Shown: in pieces, positions 26,801 to 35,622 of the stretch | Numbering within the stretch: position 1 is the first letter of the stretch | Layout: every line of letters starts with the position of its first letter | From: a virus | Length of the DNA: 48,472 nucleotides | IMG/VR virus record: IMGVR_UViG_3300037882_001690 | Span: 1-48,472 of that record | Direction: 5' to 3' (one strand) | Translations under genes and position numbers: made by a program | The notes under the pieces: model-generated | Database searches by the model: none | Told to the model about the DNA's origin: nothing | The model's input: the letters and a program-made list of their open reading frames with translations, nothing else

Positions 26801-28522
26801 AGACGTCAATGTAAAAACAATTTCGAAATCAATATATTCTGTATTTGGGCCGGTGTACGTTTGCCGCGTCCCTGAATTTGTAGAGCTGTTTGTGCTCCAC
26901 TGAAGAGCTTTCCCGCCACTATAAGCATGCACGCCGGTATGCTGGGAGATTCCATCGCCAGACCACGAATCCCAATAATCTGGGTAAGCACCACCGGTCC
27001 ACATTGAAAAATTTGGATTAATCAAAATCGAGGTCGCACCAACCTGACCATCAAGCGCTGTTAATTTATTTCCGTGAGTGGTAATCGTCCCTTCCGCAGT
27101 TGTAACACGGGACGTTAATGAATCGACGGATGACTGCGACGCTTTGCCCGCAATAGCGGCATTCGCAATGGTTATATCGCCTGCCAGCGCGGTATCAGCG
27201 TTAATCCTCGCAAGCTGCTCGGCAAATAGCTCAGCAGATGATGCGCCTGGAGCGGGGCGACCTACCGCAACCCAGTCAATCTCGAAATAATTTGACGCAT
27301 CTTGTACAAAGTTAAGCCGTATAGAGAATTGCTGAATAGTCGCGCTACTCCAAGGAGCAGGCATATCCCATGTAACATTAGCTATCCCGTCATCGAAAAC
27401 AGGCTCAGGGATAGTCACATACTTGTCCCACGAGCCGTGAGCAGCGGTCGCGTAATTTACGGCTCCCTCCCAGATGGGTGAGCCGGTCTTCTTAATTCTC
27501 GCTCTTATCTGCGGGTACACTCCCCCATTCAAAGCAAAAACGGGTGAAACCGCGTAAGACGTCGCATGATTGCCCGGCCTAAACCAGCCAGGGGTGACTA
27601 TCGACTCCCCGCTACCTGCGCTACCCCAGCCCTCAAATCCCGAATCGAAATACCACATTTCAGCTGGGTCAAACTGGGATGCACTGCCTGCAGTCAATAG
27701 CGCCATTTGTGAAGACAGTTGATCCAAACCAAGCTGACGGGTGACTGACTCCTGCTTTAATAACCCCGTTGTCAACTGCGTTAAATCGTTGCCGGTATAA
27801 TCCCCACGTAACTGCTGCGCAAGTGACAATCTTGCGTTGGCTTCATTTGTAATATTGGTTGCGTTTTCTATCGATTTTGCTACTAATCCTGTGCTTGGCG
27901 CATCAATTAGGTCAATGCGAGAATTGAGCGCAGCATATAATTGAGATTCTGTTAGCTCACCAGTAAGCATCTCAAGTAAAATCGCCGGATCTTCAGCAAG
28001 CTTCCCCATTGTGCCGACGGCTGAATTATATGGACCAGTAATATCAGCCAAGCTTACAAAACGAATCCAGTAGTAATATGTCGTGCCGTAAGTTGCGTTA
28101 CGGTCAACGGATCCAAAACTACTTGCGTCTTGTTGAATTAAAACTGCATTGGAAAGATTATTAGTTTCGGCTCGCCATATTTCCGTGTACGCATGATTGG
28201 AATACAGCTCTCTTGCGTTTTTCCAATTAAGAAAAACAATTCCAATCCCGCCATTTACGACAAACTCTTCCGGCGTTGGCGGAATATCAAGAATTGGCGC
28301 AACCGTCGAAACAAGGTTTACACCAGACACTAGCGCCTGCGCATTTTTTGCCAGCTTTTTTGCAAGCCCCATGTCAACCAGATCACGAATGCGAATCCAT
28401 CTTTCATCAGGACTGCCTCGCAAGCCAGAGCCAACATCGATAGATTCGGCCTGCTTGTCGATTGCTCTTTTTAAATTTGGATCAATGTTTTGCGGTAGCG
28501 AAGGCGAATTTTTTGCAACCAT
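23846..28522 (-). CDS. Lambda-J-like central tail fibre / host-specificity protein (1558 aa)
   Basis: Near residues 80-170 a fibronectin-III-like module is visible (IWRAETNNLSNAVLI, TYYYWIRFVS), followed by a DAPSTGL linker. Several carbohydrate-binding-like beta domains (about 285-410, 480-650, 690-900, 1010-1180) are separated by coiled segments with VTSTE and TSQGGQI heptads. Residues about 1205-1290 (LKTQVNQLVGGVGFY, FYVNAQQFAVYDG, MIKDATIASAKI) match the C-terminal region of lambda gpJ (DUF1983). In siphophages this part contacts the receptor; here it seems to be borrowed onto a podophage tail without the J N-terminus. It is coupled to the previous gene by TAATG. Confidence 0.8.
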   Translation of the reverse strand: MVAKNSPSLPQNIDPNLKRAIDKQAESIDVGSGLRGSPDERWIRIRDLVDMGLAKKLAKNAQALVSGVNLVSTVAPILDIPPTPEEFVVNGGIGIVFLNWKNARELYSNHAYTEIWRAETNNLSNAVLIQQDASSFGSVDRNATYGTTYYYWIRFVSLADITGPYNSAVGTMGKLAEDPAILLEMLTGELTESQLYAALNSRIDLIDAPSTGLVAKSIENATNITNEANARLSLAQQLRGDYTGNDLTQLTTGLLKQESVTRQLGLDQLSSQMALLTAGSASQFDPAEMWYFDSGFEGWGSAGSGESIVTPGWFRPGNHATSYAVSPVFALNGGVYPQIRARIKKTGSPIWEGAVNYATAAHGSWDKYVTIPEPVFDDGIANVTWDMPAPWSSATIQQFSIRLNFVQDASNYFEIDWVAVGRPAPGASSAELFAEQLARINADTALAGDITIANAAIAGKASQSSVDSLTSRVTTAEGTITTHGNKLTALDGQVGATSILINPNFSMWTGGAYPDYWDSWSGDGISQHTGVHAYSGGKALQWSTNSSTNSGTRQTYTGPNTEYIDFEIVFTLTSGSLSGAGLHVQWTNAAATTWTTDIALKDLYVAAEIFNKKVVCKARAKRPAGFSGTYSHIVVYVMGNYAGSSLGALATKTIIFDTVFASVPDASAGAIQSLDTRMTSAEGSLTSQSSQLTLLRNSIALGTNALDTSTWVAGSTGSQGVSGQQGYWAANGVAASSTIVTAGNTGVPSGPFGGSELMWQAQSVSGDADGGYNVELAPYNKISKHRGCIFATFFRHNGLTDGSIYHGFDYSDGIANMDGSPNSNPYSVAHGVGSFTADKWYLLYGVAHPRGSQIADTGLAGIYDCTTGEKILDCGEFRMLDAWDTSTQTFRNYLFYSTDTSHKCWFARPLVTPLDVAPTPHQLMRYDSRTYANSQAISALSSTVTSQGGQITSNSTAITSLQNDVAGKASASALSTLDSRVTSTESVNTSQASAITQISARIPGGGNLAPNSDFRSNANGWYTVSDGTVSVPYLNHAGAAYIPAGYNQIGCHTSGQTAIYQDIRAYYDSGTETIPVEPGKRYCFSANTSSVRISNQQMVIAWYTETGAYISTYEVAATVSGGGNLLDYWPRNHIFATAPANARKAGLIVRGYRQSGQNEPYLWICRPMFSEVHADTTVPPPYEPSVAGAYAAIQEEATVRASETGPLVAQWTLKTQVNQLVGGVGFYNDGSTTKFYVNAQQFAVYDGSNTGIVPFIVDNGVVYMNNAMIKDATIASAKIQELYVEQLVGDKAQFVKLNVGTLVVDDIQGNMSDVYQSGTITSAFDFGGSQIPVATINIPARLNNRPFGLQFYVQGIATKVAAGSANIVADFFEPNSASAVISTHTIDAYFNRNSSFGTFGCVVDQSTALPNRTPGDWASLVVGDIVCIYLNSVNFIEGVVTYKGAIDQPTGPGNRIIGTFFALEKTATLGSVPYDGAGCTLQRRAEAGRYYRQLGITMSTVVYAATTNQNVHYNMSYYDTTNRLGVTRNVLCTIAHRSASGVSVCTNKSITFAILAGR

Positions 28523-30108
28523 TAAGTAATTTCACTCATTGAGTCTGCGAATTGAACAGAAACAACCGGCGCGGAGCCTGTTAATTCAAATTCGTAAAAG
28601 TCGTATCGTGATGAAGTGGGAAGCCGGAAAGATTTGCGTGATGCAACGGTGTGTGTTTTAACTAAAACGCCGTCGGCATAAAGCTTGAATGTGAGTGGAT
28701 ATGAGTGCGCGCGAACTTTTGCGCAAGCAGGGTTCTTGCCGTTTTGAATGCGGAAAATTTTACTTTTCCACGTGTAACTTTGCGCGGTACCGAGATTCCA
28801 TTTTTTTAATGCGGTGCCAAATTTAATATAAAGTTCGCCGGTTTTGTCGTCAATAAAAGTTGCATCAGCTTGCTCGGTAAAAAATAGAAAACCAACACCA
28901 GGTTTAAATGCAAATGAGCCACCAGTGTAAAATCCAATGTAATAATCTTTGTATCGGCAACCGCGCAGCGTGCTTGGCGTGACCGTCGCCCTCCACTGTT
29001 CGGCAGTCATAAATGGCAGAGTGATATTTTCTGTACCGCTTCCGCCACCAGTGGCAATTAATCCATCAGCACTCGCGTAAATTGCATACTCGCCCATGTC
29101 AACAATGGAGGTTTTGCTTGTACACGCAGCAATAACATCCATTTTAAATTGCGCCATGCCGTCAGGTGTTGATCCGGAGATCAAATAAGGCAATCCGGCT
29201 GTAACTACAATCGCACCTTGCGACGTAGAAACTGCACCAACAATGTCGTAATCGAGCGCCAAGCGATAACGAATCGGCCAAGCGTGTGGCATGTAGGGCT
29301 CACAAAAGGCCAGCGTATTTCCCCACCAGCCCATGATGATTCCGTTTGGCAAATTGATAGCGCCCGCAATCGTCGAAGGTGGAGCATCCCAATCTGTGCT
29401 CGGCACAGGCTCACCCAATAAATCAGAATCAATTGTGTCGTTGAACGTGGTTGTTGCATTAGAGACGCTGCCAATGTATTGAAAAACACCATTCAACTCT
29501 GCGCGATAAATTCTTTTTGCGTTTACATTAAATGCACCGCTTGCAACAGACAGTCCGGTTAAGGCGACAGTGACGCCATCCCAGCGATCCACAACATTTG
29601 AAGGCACTGAAGGCGCGCTTTCTTCGCCCAAATCAGAAACGTAAGTGATCACATACGCAGTTGAAATTTTTACTCCACCATCAGGCGGTGATCCGCCAGG
29701 TTGAGCAGCAGTTGGAGCGGAAGGAATCGGCAAGCCCAAATCACGAACAACAGAAGGGTATGGTCCACCACCACCGGTAGCAATCGCGCTTGTGGTGTAC
29801 TTGGGTGCGCCGTTACCAAAAATATATGTACGTAACGCAGAATCATTCGCAATCTGTCCGCGTAAAATATCGACCACGGAAGAATACTCAAACCAAAAAC
29901 CTAGGCCGCCGTTCGCGTCGCGGTTATACCAATAGATAGTTTTTGTGAGCGACTGCATCACATTTGCGAGTGATAGCGCTGCTTTCGATGGCTCCAAAAT
30001 CCCGCGCTCGATATTGCAGTTTATTGCCGTTTGCGCGTAACCAGATTCTAATAATTCTGGCGAAACCCGAGGCATAACACCCATAAACGGAGAAATAAAT
30101 TCACTCAT
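28522..30108 (-). CDS. Tail hub/stabilisation-like structural protein (528 aa)
   Basis: The beginning (MGVMPRVSPELLESGYAQT) and the repeated beta motifs (KRIYRAELNGVFQYIG, GYAQTAINCNIERG, ASADGLIATGG) fit the beta-propeller-like tail proteins found next to adaptor genes in Bcep22- and Stx-type podophages. The C-terminus (FRIQNGKNPACAKVRA, PVVSVQFADSMSEI) is a separate beta module. It is the first gene after a rho-independent terminator, so it needs read-through or a promoter of its own. It overlaps the J-like gene start. The exact role is inferred. Confidence 0.65.
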   Translation of the reverse strand: MSEFISPFMGVMPRVSPELLESGYAQTAINCNIERGILEPSKAALSLANVMQSLTKTIYWYNRDANGGLGFWFEYSSVVDILRGQIANDSALRTYIFGNGAPKYTTSAIATGGGGPYPSVVRDLGLPIPSAPTAAQPGGSPPDGGVKISTAYVITYVSDLGEESAPSVPSNVVDRWDGVTVALTGLSVASGAFNVNAKRIYRAELNGVFQYIGSVSNATTTFNDTIDSDLLGEPVPSTDWDAPPSTIAGAINLPNGIIMGWWGNTLAFCEPYMPHAWPIRYRLALDYDIVGAVSTSQGAIVVTAGLPYLISGSTPDGMAQFKMDVIAACTSKTSIVDMGEYAIYASADGLIATGGGSGTENITLPFMTAEQWRATVTPSTLRGCRYKDYYIGFYTGGSFAFKPGVGFLFFTEQADATFIDDKTGELYIKFGTALKKWNLGTAQSYTWKSKIFRIQNGKNPACAKVRAHSYPLTFKLYADGVLVKTHTVASRKSFRLPTSSRYDFYEFELTGSAPVVSVQFADSMSEIT

Positions 30109-30121
30109 TTGCTATCCCAAT

Positions 30122-30146
30122 AAATAAAAAACCCGCCAAAGCGGGT
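30122..30146 (-). terminator. Rho-independent terminator inside the late operon
   Basis: On the minus strand ACCCGCTTTGGCGGGT forms a stem with a 3-4 nt loop (30146-30131) and is followed by TTTTTATTTA. It lies between the 80-aa gene and the 528-aa tail gene. It probably lowers downstream tail-gene expression unless antitermination acts. Confidence 0.85.
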
Positions 30147-30173
30147 ATAGGTGAGCAGGGTCGTTATTGTTAT

Positions 30174-30416
30174 TTAGTTCAACTGGTAGCCGCGCACAGT
30201 CACAGTGGTTCCAGTTGCAAACACCTTCGAGACTTGGCATTTAACTTCTTCGCCAGCCGCAACCGTGTCTGTGTATTCCTGACCTTTTGCCGTCACATAA
30301 TGAAGCGTTCCGGCAGTTTTACAAATCAGTCCGAATGCCATTTCAGGCAGGCTGTTTGTGTCGCTAGGCGTAATTGCAAACATGCCTTTCGGCAAAAAAG
30401 ATTCAACAAGACTCAT
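30174..30416 (-). CDS. Small structural protein (80 aa)
   Basis: The sequence follows a common small phage virion pattern: an ITPSDTNSLPEMAFGLIC start, a short beta hairpin (TLHYVTAKGQEYT), and the ending KVFATGTTVTVRGYQL. Homologous small proteins often form base or spike parts in phage particles; I cannot place it more exactly. ATG 30416 overlaps the stop of the 747-aa gene (ATGA) and the gene is followed at once by a terminator, so it closes a transcription sub-unit. No membrane segment. Confidence 0.65.
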   Translation of the reverse strand: MSLVESFLPKGMFAITPSDTNSLPEMAFGLICKTAGTLHYVTAKGQEYTDTVAAGEEVKCQVSKVFATGTTVTVRGYQLN

Positions 30417-32656
30417 AATCCAATTCCTATACCAATACCAATGAAAGAAGATCGTTTACCGGACAGCACCGGCACGGCGATTACGTTAACTGTTAAAACT
30501 TGTGCATCATTTCCTGCTGAATTTGTTGCGGTGACTGTCACGGAATAGCTGCCGATTACCGCAGGTGAAATGAACGTGAGCGCGCCTGTTGATGAATTGA
30601 TATTAAATAGCGCCTGATTCGTGCCTGATTTTGTATAAGTGATAACGCCATCCACAAAGCTTGCACCAGGGTTTCCAACAACTGTTTGCCCTTCAATAAC
30701 CGTGTAGGTGTTATCCGCAGGCATAACCGGCGCCTCAACAACATTGGTTACGTTCACAGTAATATTTTGTGAATCGTTTCCGTGCGCATTTGTTGCAGTG
30801 ACAATTATATTTTTTGTATTGCTTCCGCTTTCAAAATTTGGCGCAGATAAAAATGCAACGACACCAGTGCTGGAATTAATACTGAATAAAGCAGCATCAG
30901 TGCCGCTCAATGAATATGTGATTGGTGTTGAGCCAGCAGACGCAGTGAAAGTACCAACAGCCGTTGAATTTTCTGCAACGTTTGCAGATGTATCCGCAGG
31001 CATTGTTGGCGGAACGCTTGGCTCTGCGCCAGTGGTGACCGTGTAAGTATCAGAAACGCCGCCGATAGTCAGGGCGCAGTTGACGGCCGTTGAATATGAG
31101 CCGGAAGAATTTACGCGAACAGTGACTGTATCGCCATTAACAACTGTGCCAGCTGATGCCGTGTAACCACCGGCATTTTTCGAATACGTTCCGCCTGTTA
31201 CTGATATTGCCGAGCTGGTATTTAATCCGGCAACCGTAATTGAATTTGAAGTGTATTCAGTGCTCAAGCTCGCATTGGTTACGTCAGTAAATGTGAACGA
31301 GTTTGGCGTTGTATCAGCAGCTAATGTGGTGGTGGTGAATGTGTCCGACACTCCACCAATCGTTAAAACTGTGTTGACCGCAGTAGAGAATGATCCGCTC
31401 GAAGTGTGGCGAACTTTTACAGTATTGCCATTCTCCACAGTCGTGGACGATGAAGTAAACGCACCAAAACCAGAGCCAGTATTTACGGCATATTCACCAC
31501 CTGTAACGCTTATCGCCGACGCAGTATCGATGCCAGCCACCGTAATTGTGTTTGATTCGGTTAACGTGGAAAGGGCAACGTTTGTTTGGTCGGTAAAAGT
31601 AAAGGTGGTCGGCGTTGTGTCACCTGGCGGTCCAGTAATTACATCGTAACTTCGGGCAACATTATCGGTGGCGTCGATATGCCACATGGTTTGTGTGCCT
31701 TCGAAATCTCCAGTGTAATTGCCCTGGGCATCAACAGTGCCATTTGCGGTTGTCCAAACTATCTGATCACTTACAGCAGCAGCTGGAGAGAAGTTGTACA
31801 ACACTCCTGTATCAGTTGTATTGAGTGTACCACTAAGTGTTACAAAGCTTTGAGTAGACAGTGGTTGAAATGATGTAGAGGTTGTTGGTGCTCCACCAGT
31901 ACCTGTAATGGTTACTGTCTTGGTTCCATACAAAGCATGGGCGACCCCATCCACTAGAGACGGGATACTGTGGGTTCCATCCCCAGAGGTATCACTGATG
32001 CTTGTAGCGGACACTGCCCCAATTGTAATACTGGATACTGTACTTAACCCTGTAGTGGTGTAAGCTACCCCTGTGTCACCAGACCTTACAGTTGCTGGGT
32101 AGGAGTTTATGGATGCTCCCCCTCCACCACTTGTAACTGTGACCAGAGATTCATAAGTACCATAGCCGCCACCCGCCCTGTAGTCTTGTAGACCAGCCAA
32201 GAGGCCACTTAAAGTATCGGTATATGAGCCTGTCAATATTGACGACCCAGCCCGTATAAGATTAATATCCCCTGTGCTTGTATTAAACTCAAGCTTTATT
32301 GTGTCTGTACCAGTGTTAGATTGTCCTGTAAGTTGGGCGATTGTAGCACCACCACTTCCTGACACCTCTTTCCTCAGTGTAACAGTTGATCCTGTTATGA
32401 TTAAAGAAAAACCTGTTCCAGAAGACGTTACAAAACAAAGACCAGACTCGTTAGATCCTGAAGGGTAATTCAGAATTACCTCTACACTACAAGCCCCACT
32501 ACAAGTGCTGTTGTCAACAAGTTGAACAAATCCACTTGACACACCGATACTGTTTGATGCTGCATACTGAAGAGACCCACCACTATAAATAGTGTGGGTG
32601 CCGGGCGGTGTGTATGCTGCACTGGGGGTACCCGAGAAAGTTAAACTGGCTGTCAT
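30413..32656 (-). CDS. Ig-like/cadherin-repeat virion surface protein (747 aa)
   Basis: Residues 1-180 look like a jelly-roll module. From about 330 two near-identical repeats of about 95 residues occur (FTFTDQTNVALSTLTESN and FTFTDVTNASLSTEYTSN, each ending TIGGVSDT[FY]). Two cadherin-like repeats follow (FSINSSTGVVAFLSAPNF and FNINSSTGALTFISPAVI, each with the motif TVTATN.xGND). Such domains decorate phage heads and tails and bind cell-surface sugars weakly. The last residues are GIGIGIGIGL, from a short DNA repeat that could slip. It sits between the jelly-roll protein and the small 80-aa protein, with overlapping starts on both sides. Confidence 0.7.
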   Translation of the reverse strand: MTASLTFSGTPSAAYTPPGTHTIYSGGSLQYAASNSIGVSSGFVQLVDNSTCSGACSVEVILNYPSGSNESGLCFVTSSGTGFSLIITGSTVTLRKEVSGSGGATIAQLTGQSNTGTDTIKLEFNTSTGDINLIRAGSSILTGSYTDTLSGLLAGLQDYRAGGGYGTYESLVTVTSGGGGASINSYPATVRSGDTGVAYTTTGLSTVSSITIGAVSATSISDTSGDGTHSIPSLVDGVAHALYGTKTVTITGTGGAPTTSTSFQPLSTQSFVTLSGTLNTTDTGVLYNFSPAAAVSDQIVWTTANGTVDAQGNYTGDFEGTQTMWHIDATDNVARSYDVITGPPGDTTPTTFTFTDQTNVALSTLTESNTITVAGIDTASAISVTGGEYAVNTGSGFGAFTSSSTTVENGNTVKVRHTSSGSFSTAVNTVLTIGGVSDTFTTTTLAADTTPNSFTFTDVTNASLSTEYTSNSITVAGLNTSSAISVTGGTYSKNAGGYTASAGTVVNGDTVTVRVNSSGSYSTAVNCALTIGGVSDTYTVTTGAEPSVPPTMPADTSANVAENSTAVGTFTASAGSTPITYSLSGTDAALFSINSSTGVVAFLSAPNFESGSNTKNIIVTATNAHGNDSQNITVNVTNVVEAPVMPADNTYTVIEGQTVVGNPGASFVDGVITYTKSGTNQALFNINSSTGALTFISPAVIGSYSVTVTATNSAGNDAQVLTVNVIAVPVLSGKRSSFIGIGIGIGL

Positions 32657-33702
32657 TACACCACCCCATCAATTGTGCTGCCGCTTAGAATAACGCGGGT
32701 GTTGTGTATTAGTGTTGTTTCAGCAAACCCAGAGTTTGCCCACCCATGCATATAACCGTTTCTGAAATTGCCAGCACCCGTTCGTTGTCCAATTTTGGCA
32801 TTAGTTTGAGACCAGAGTTTGGTATAACTACCCTCACCCTCCACTCTATGCCATGCCTCAATAATCCCATCTTCTGCACTACCAGTTGTTGCCATTTTTA
32901 TACGACAAATGAACTCATGCCACTTGGCTATGCCTGTTGTTTGTTTGATAAAAGGTTGTGAGGAAGAAGTGGAATTAACAATTTGGCCGAGACCAGAACC
33001 ATCACCACTAAAGTGGTAACTAATTTCTGATCCACCTTGAGCATTATCATAAAGCTCCCAAGCAATAGTTGAACCCTGCCCAGCGCCACTGTAGCCATCA
33101 CACCAAAAAACTAGAAATTTATTATTAGCAGGATGTGTAAATATACGAGTAGAGCTTCTTGTGTTACCACGGGTTGTATTTGTGATTGTGCCTGTCCATG
33201 TTCCGCTATTGCCACTGTCCGCAGCAAACAACAGGAATACTGTGGCGCCATCTTTGTAATAAAGTGTTCCAGTATGAACTCCGCCAACACCTGTAATTAC
33301 ATCCCCAACTTGCCATGTGGTTAAATCGCCTGCAACTGACAACTCCAAAGCTTGTCTGTGGAAATAATTGGCAGGGACAAAGAATTTCTGCTTCCACCAG
33401 AATTCAGTCATTGGATCAAAATAGATTGTCTCTTGGTCTATATCCATCCCAAGAGGATGTGGATCGCCAGTCCATGAGAACTCAAGGCCAGCATCACTTT
33501 CACCAGATGGCGTTGTAACTGGCCTTGCTGTTGTGAAGTTAAATCCGTTCTGTGCAGCAAGGCTACTACTAACAGCAAAGTTATAGTCTGCAATCACTCC
33601 CCCACCACCAGCCCTATCACCCGCAGGATGAGCTGAGTCATAATAAGGCGTTGCCGAATTCCGCAGTAAAATTCCGACTTTGTTTTGATTGGTTTGCGAC
33701 AT
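32656..33702 (-). CDS. Concanavalin-A-like/lyase-fold virion protein (348 aa)
   Basis: The sequence reads as a beta jelly roll similar to secreted polysaccharide-lyase or LamG-type proteins: FWWKQKFFVPANYFH, NNKFLVFWCDGYSG, WHEFICRIKMAT and DGIIEAWHRVEG. No catalytic triad can be assigned, so it might only bind sugars or it might degrade surface polymers. It is coupled by TAATG on both sides to the adaptor gene and to the Ig-repeat gene. Its codon and word usage looks more AT-rich and less repetitive than its neighbours, suggesting a separately acquired host-contact module. Confidence 0.6.
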   Translation of the reverse strand: MSQTNQNKVGILLRNSATPYYDSAHPAGDRAGGGGVIADYNFAVSSSLAAQNGFNFTTARPVTTPSGESDAGLEFSWTGDPHPLGMDIDQETIYFDPMTEFWWKQKFFVPANYFHRQALELSVAGDLTTWQVGDVITGVGGVHTGTLYYKDGATVFLLFAADSGNSGTWTGTITNTTRGNTRSSTRIFTHPANNKFLVFWCDGYSGAGQGSTIAWELYDNAQGGSEISYHFSGDGSGLGQIVNSTSSSQPFIKQTTGIAKWHEFICRIKMATTGSAEDGIIEAWHRVEGEGSYTKLWSQTNAKIGQRTGAGNFRNGYMHGWANSGFAETTLIHNTRVILSGSTIDGVV

Positions 33703-34340
33703 TAATAAAACGACCTTTTTTTATCAGGGGTTCTTGTGTCGGTTGGAAATCGTGAAAATCCGCGAGCTTGATTTGCGCGAGCCGAATCTGATTCAGCAAT
33801 AAAAATCGCTTCGTTATATTTTGATAAATTAAAATCAGTCCACGGCTTACGTGGAATTTTGTATAGCTTGGATTTTGTGCCAGCAAGCAAAGCTTCGCGG
33901 TAATTTGAAAGCAGTGGAGCGCTCACAAGAAAAGCACCGGCATTTAATTTTGGTTTGATCGACACTTCGATTTGAACGACATAACCGGTAATATCTTCGC
34001 CCGCATAAACATCAACGGTTTCCGGTGTTGATTGCCACCATCCGCGATAGACTTCTTTGGTCGCGCACTTCTCATATACATTTTCGTCTTGATCGTAAAC
34101 TTTATTTACGCCAACGATTTCTTTGCCTGCATTTGAGATTGTCAGGTTATAAGTTTCTTGATCAGCAACAATTGTTAATTCGACAGCATTTTCAATCCAG
34201 TAATTCGACTTCTCGCAAAACTCGCGGCACGCCTGCTGCAGTTGTTGCACAACCAGATCATAGGGCGCTTCAGGCATTTCAATCTGGATTTCGTTAACCA
34301 TATCTTCGGGAATAGAGGCGGTCGAATGCGGCGTTATCAT
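33702..34340 (-). CDS. Head-tail adaptor / tail tubular-like protein (212 aa)
   Basis: The gene follows the first adaptor with an ATGA overlap. The protein starts with a helical bundle (APYDLVVQQLQQACREFCEK) and has a beta middle. It ends with LLAGTKSKLYKIPRKPWTD and ARANQARGFSRFP, a combination I know from short connector proteins in Stx-phage and related podophage head-tail regions. It probably joins the portal ring to the tail hub. Confidence 0.65.
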   Translation of the reverse strand: MITPHSTASIPEDMVNEIQIEMPEAPYDLVVQQLQQACREFCEKSNYWIENAVELTIVADQETYNLTISNAGKEIVGVNKVYDQDENVYEKCATKEVYRGWWQSTPETVDVYAGEDITGYVVQIEVSIKPKLNAGAFLVSAPLLSNYREALLAGTKSKLYKIPRKPWTDFNLSKYNEAIFIAESDSARANQARGFSRFPTDTRTPDKKRSFY

Positions 34341-35005
34341 TTTCTAGGCTCTGGATTGCGCGGAGAGTATCGAGTATCAGTCTGGATTTTTATGCCCATC
34401 ATTGACTGGAATGTATTTAGATGCTGATTGGATCTTGCGATATTGACAGAACCTTCAACGTCGTGACCAAACAATCTGTGCATTGCCCACTCGTAAATCA
34501 TTGGCTCGTACAAGTCGCTCACTGTTATGTAAGTGGTGGCCTCGACAAACGGCTCAGGATAAGCGGTCGGAATGGCGCTATAAGACAGCTGCAGTTTTGC
34601 GCCGTTTGCCGCAGGTGGATTGGTGTAAAAAATTAAAGGCTCACGATCATCAACCATGTATTCACGAATAGTTGTCGATGCTGTATTTGAGCGCCAGTTT
34701 GGGCTAATTGCATCAAGATCACCGCTCCCAACACGGCGAACACTGCGCCCATCAACAGAGCCAACGCGATTGTATTTGACATTAAGCAGCTTATGCGGCG
34801 CAGGAGTCAGCGCCGATATAGACTGCTTAATGCCAACAGCACAGGTAAATTCAACGTCAACTGGGTTTGCGTCCGGTCTGTAATTGACGATAACTTTTTC
34901 AGCTTCGTAAATCGCAATGCGAATCGCATCTTCCGGCCATGAATCTTCGTTAACGTCACGCAACGCAGCTTGGCAGCGCTGAACTATATCCTGTACTTTA
35001 ACCAT
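34337..35005 (-). CDS. Head-tail connector, DUF6682-like (222 aa)
   Basis: The start VKVQDIVQRCQAALRDVNEDSWP, the conserved ALTPAPHKLLNVKYN and the end DLYEPMIYEWAMHRLFGHD fit the DUF6682-type phage adaptor. This protein binds the portal and forms a ring in the neck. ATG 35005 has GGAG upstream. It lies directly between the 182-aa virion protein and the second adaptor, the usual order of neck genes. Confidence 0.7.
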   Translation of the reverse strand: MVKVQDIVQRCQAALRDVNEDSWPEDAIRIAIYEAEKVIVNYRPDANPVDVEFTCAVGIKQSISALTPAPHKLLNVKYNRVGSVDGRSVRRVGSGDLDAISPNWRSNTASTTIREYMVDDREPLIFYTNPPAANGAKLQLSYSAIPTAYPEPFVEATTYITVSDLYEPMIYEWAMHRLFGHDVEGSVNIARSNQHLNTFQSMMGIKIQTDTRYSPRNPEPRK

Positions 35006-35016
35006 GATGACTCCGA

Positions 35017-35565
35017 TTAATTAGCTTTCAATTTTGTCCAGGCGGCTTTTACTTGCTCGCCTGTAATTGATTCATCACCAGCAGCATTTCTTACGGCAGA
35101 TAAAATAGGAACGCCGTTTGATTTACTAAAATGATTATCGTTGCCTTGCTCAAGGCTCAAAATTGCATTTGTGATTTTGGTTTCGTTTTCAGAATTGGCT
35201 TCAGTCTCTTGATTGCCCGTGTCTTGACTTGAGCTTTCTTGTTGACCGCTTTCCGCCTCTTCTGATTCAGCAACCGGTGTCAGCGTGATAGTGCCGTCTT
35301 CGTTGTGGGTCGTGGTGTATTTTGTTCCTGCGCAGCCATTAACGCCGCGAGCAGGCAGTTTTTCAAAATCTTCTTCAAGGCACCAAACGTCTGGATGCTG
35401 AAGAAATCTCGGGAGTAATCTTTGGTCCACTTGCTGTTTGTCGCCGTAGCCATGCCAAACAACGCCAGTTTTGCATACGTTGTCTTCTTTGAATTGTCGG
35501 TTGCCGATATAAACCAACACAACAAAAGTTGCTCTCACTAATGCAGTTACGATGCCTTCTGTCAC
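35017..35565 (-). CDS. Virion protein with Mu gp35-like C-terminal domain (182 aa)
   Basis: It starts at GTG 35565 with GAGG 8 nt upstream. The N-terminal half contains strands and an HNEDGTITLTP turn, and a long Glu/Ser/Gln linker follows (about residues 100-130). The last 50 residues (ILSLEQGNDNHFSKSNG ... SITGEQVKAAW) match the small domain seen in Mu-like gp35/HI1506 proteins next to capsid genes. It is placed between the capsid-associated gene and neck genes, after a terminator. The precise function is unknown. Confidence 0.6.
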   Translation of the reverse strand: MTEGIVTALVRATFVVLVYIGNRQFKEDNVCKTGVVWHGYGDKQQVDQRLLPRFLQHPDVWCLEEDFEKLPARGVNGCAGTKYTTTHNEDGTITLTPVAESEEAESGQQESSSQDTGNQETEANSENETKITNAILSLEQGNDNHFSKSNGVPILSAVRNAAGDESITGEQVKAAWTKLKAN

Positions 35566-35585
35566 AGTGCTATCCTCATTTATGT

Positions 35586-35611
35586 AAATAAAAAACCCCG
35601 CCGAAGCGGGG
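35586..35611 (-). terminator. Rho-independent terminator after the capsid-associated gene
   Basis: The minus strand carries CCCCGCTTCGGCGGGG (35611-35596), a stable hairpin with a TTCG loop, followed by TTTTTTATTTA. It separates the 137-aa structural gene from the 182-aa gene, and would give abundant head proteins relative to neck proteins. Confidence 0.9.
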
Positions 35612-35622
35612 AATCAGGGTTG

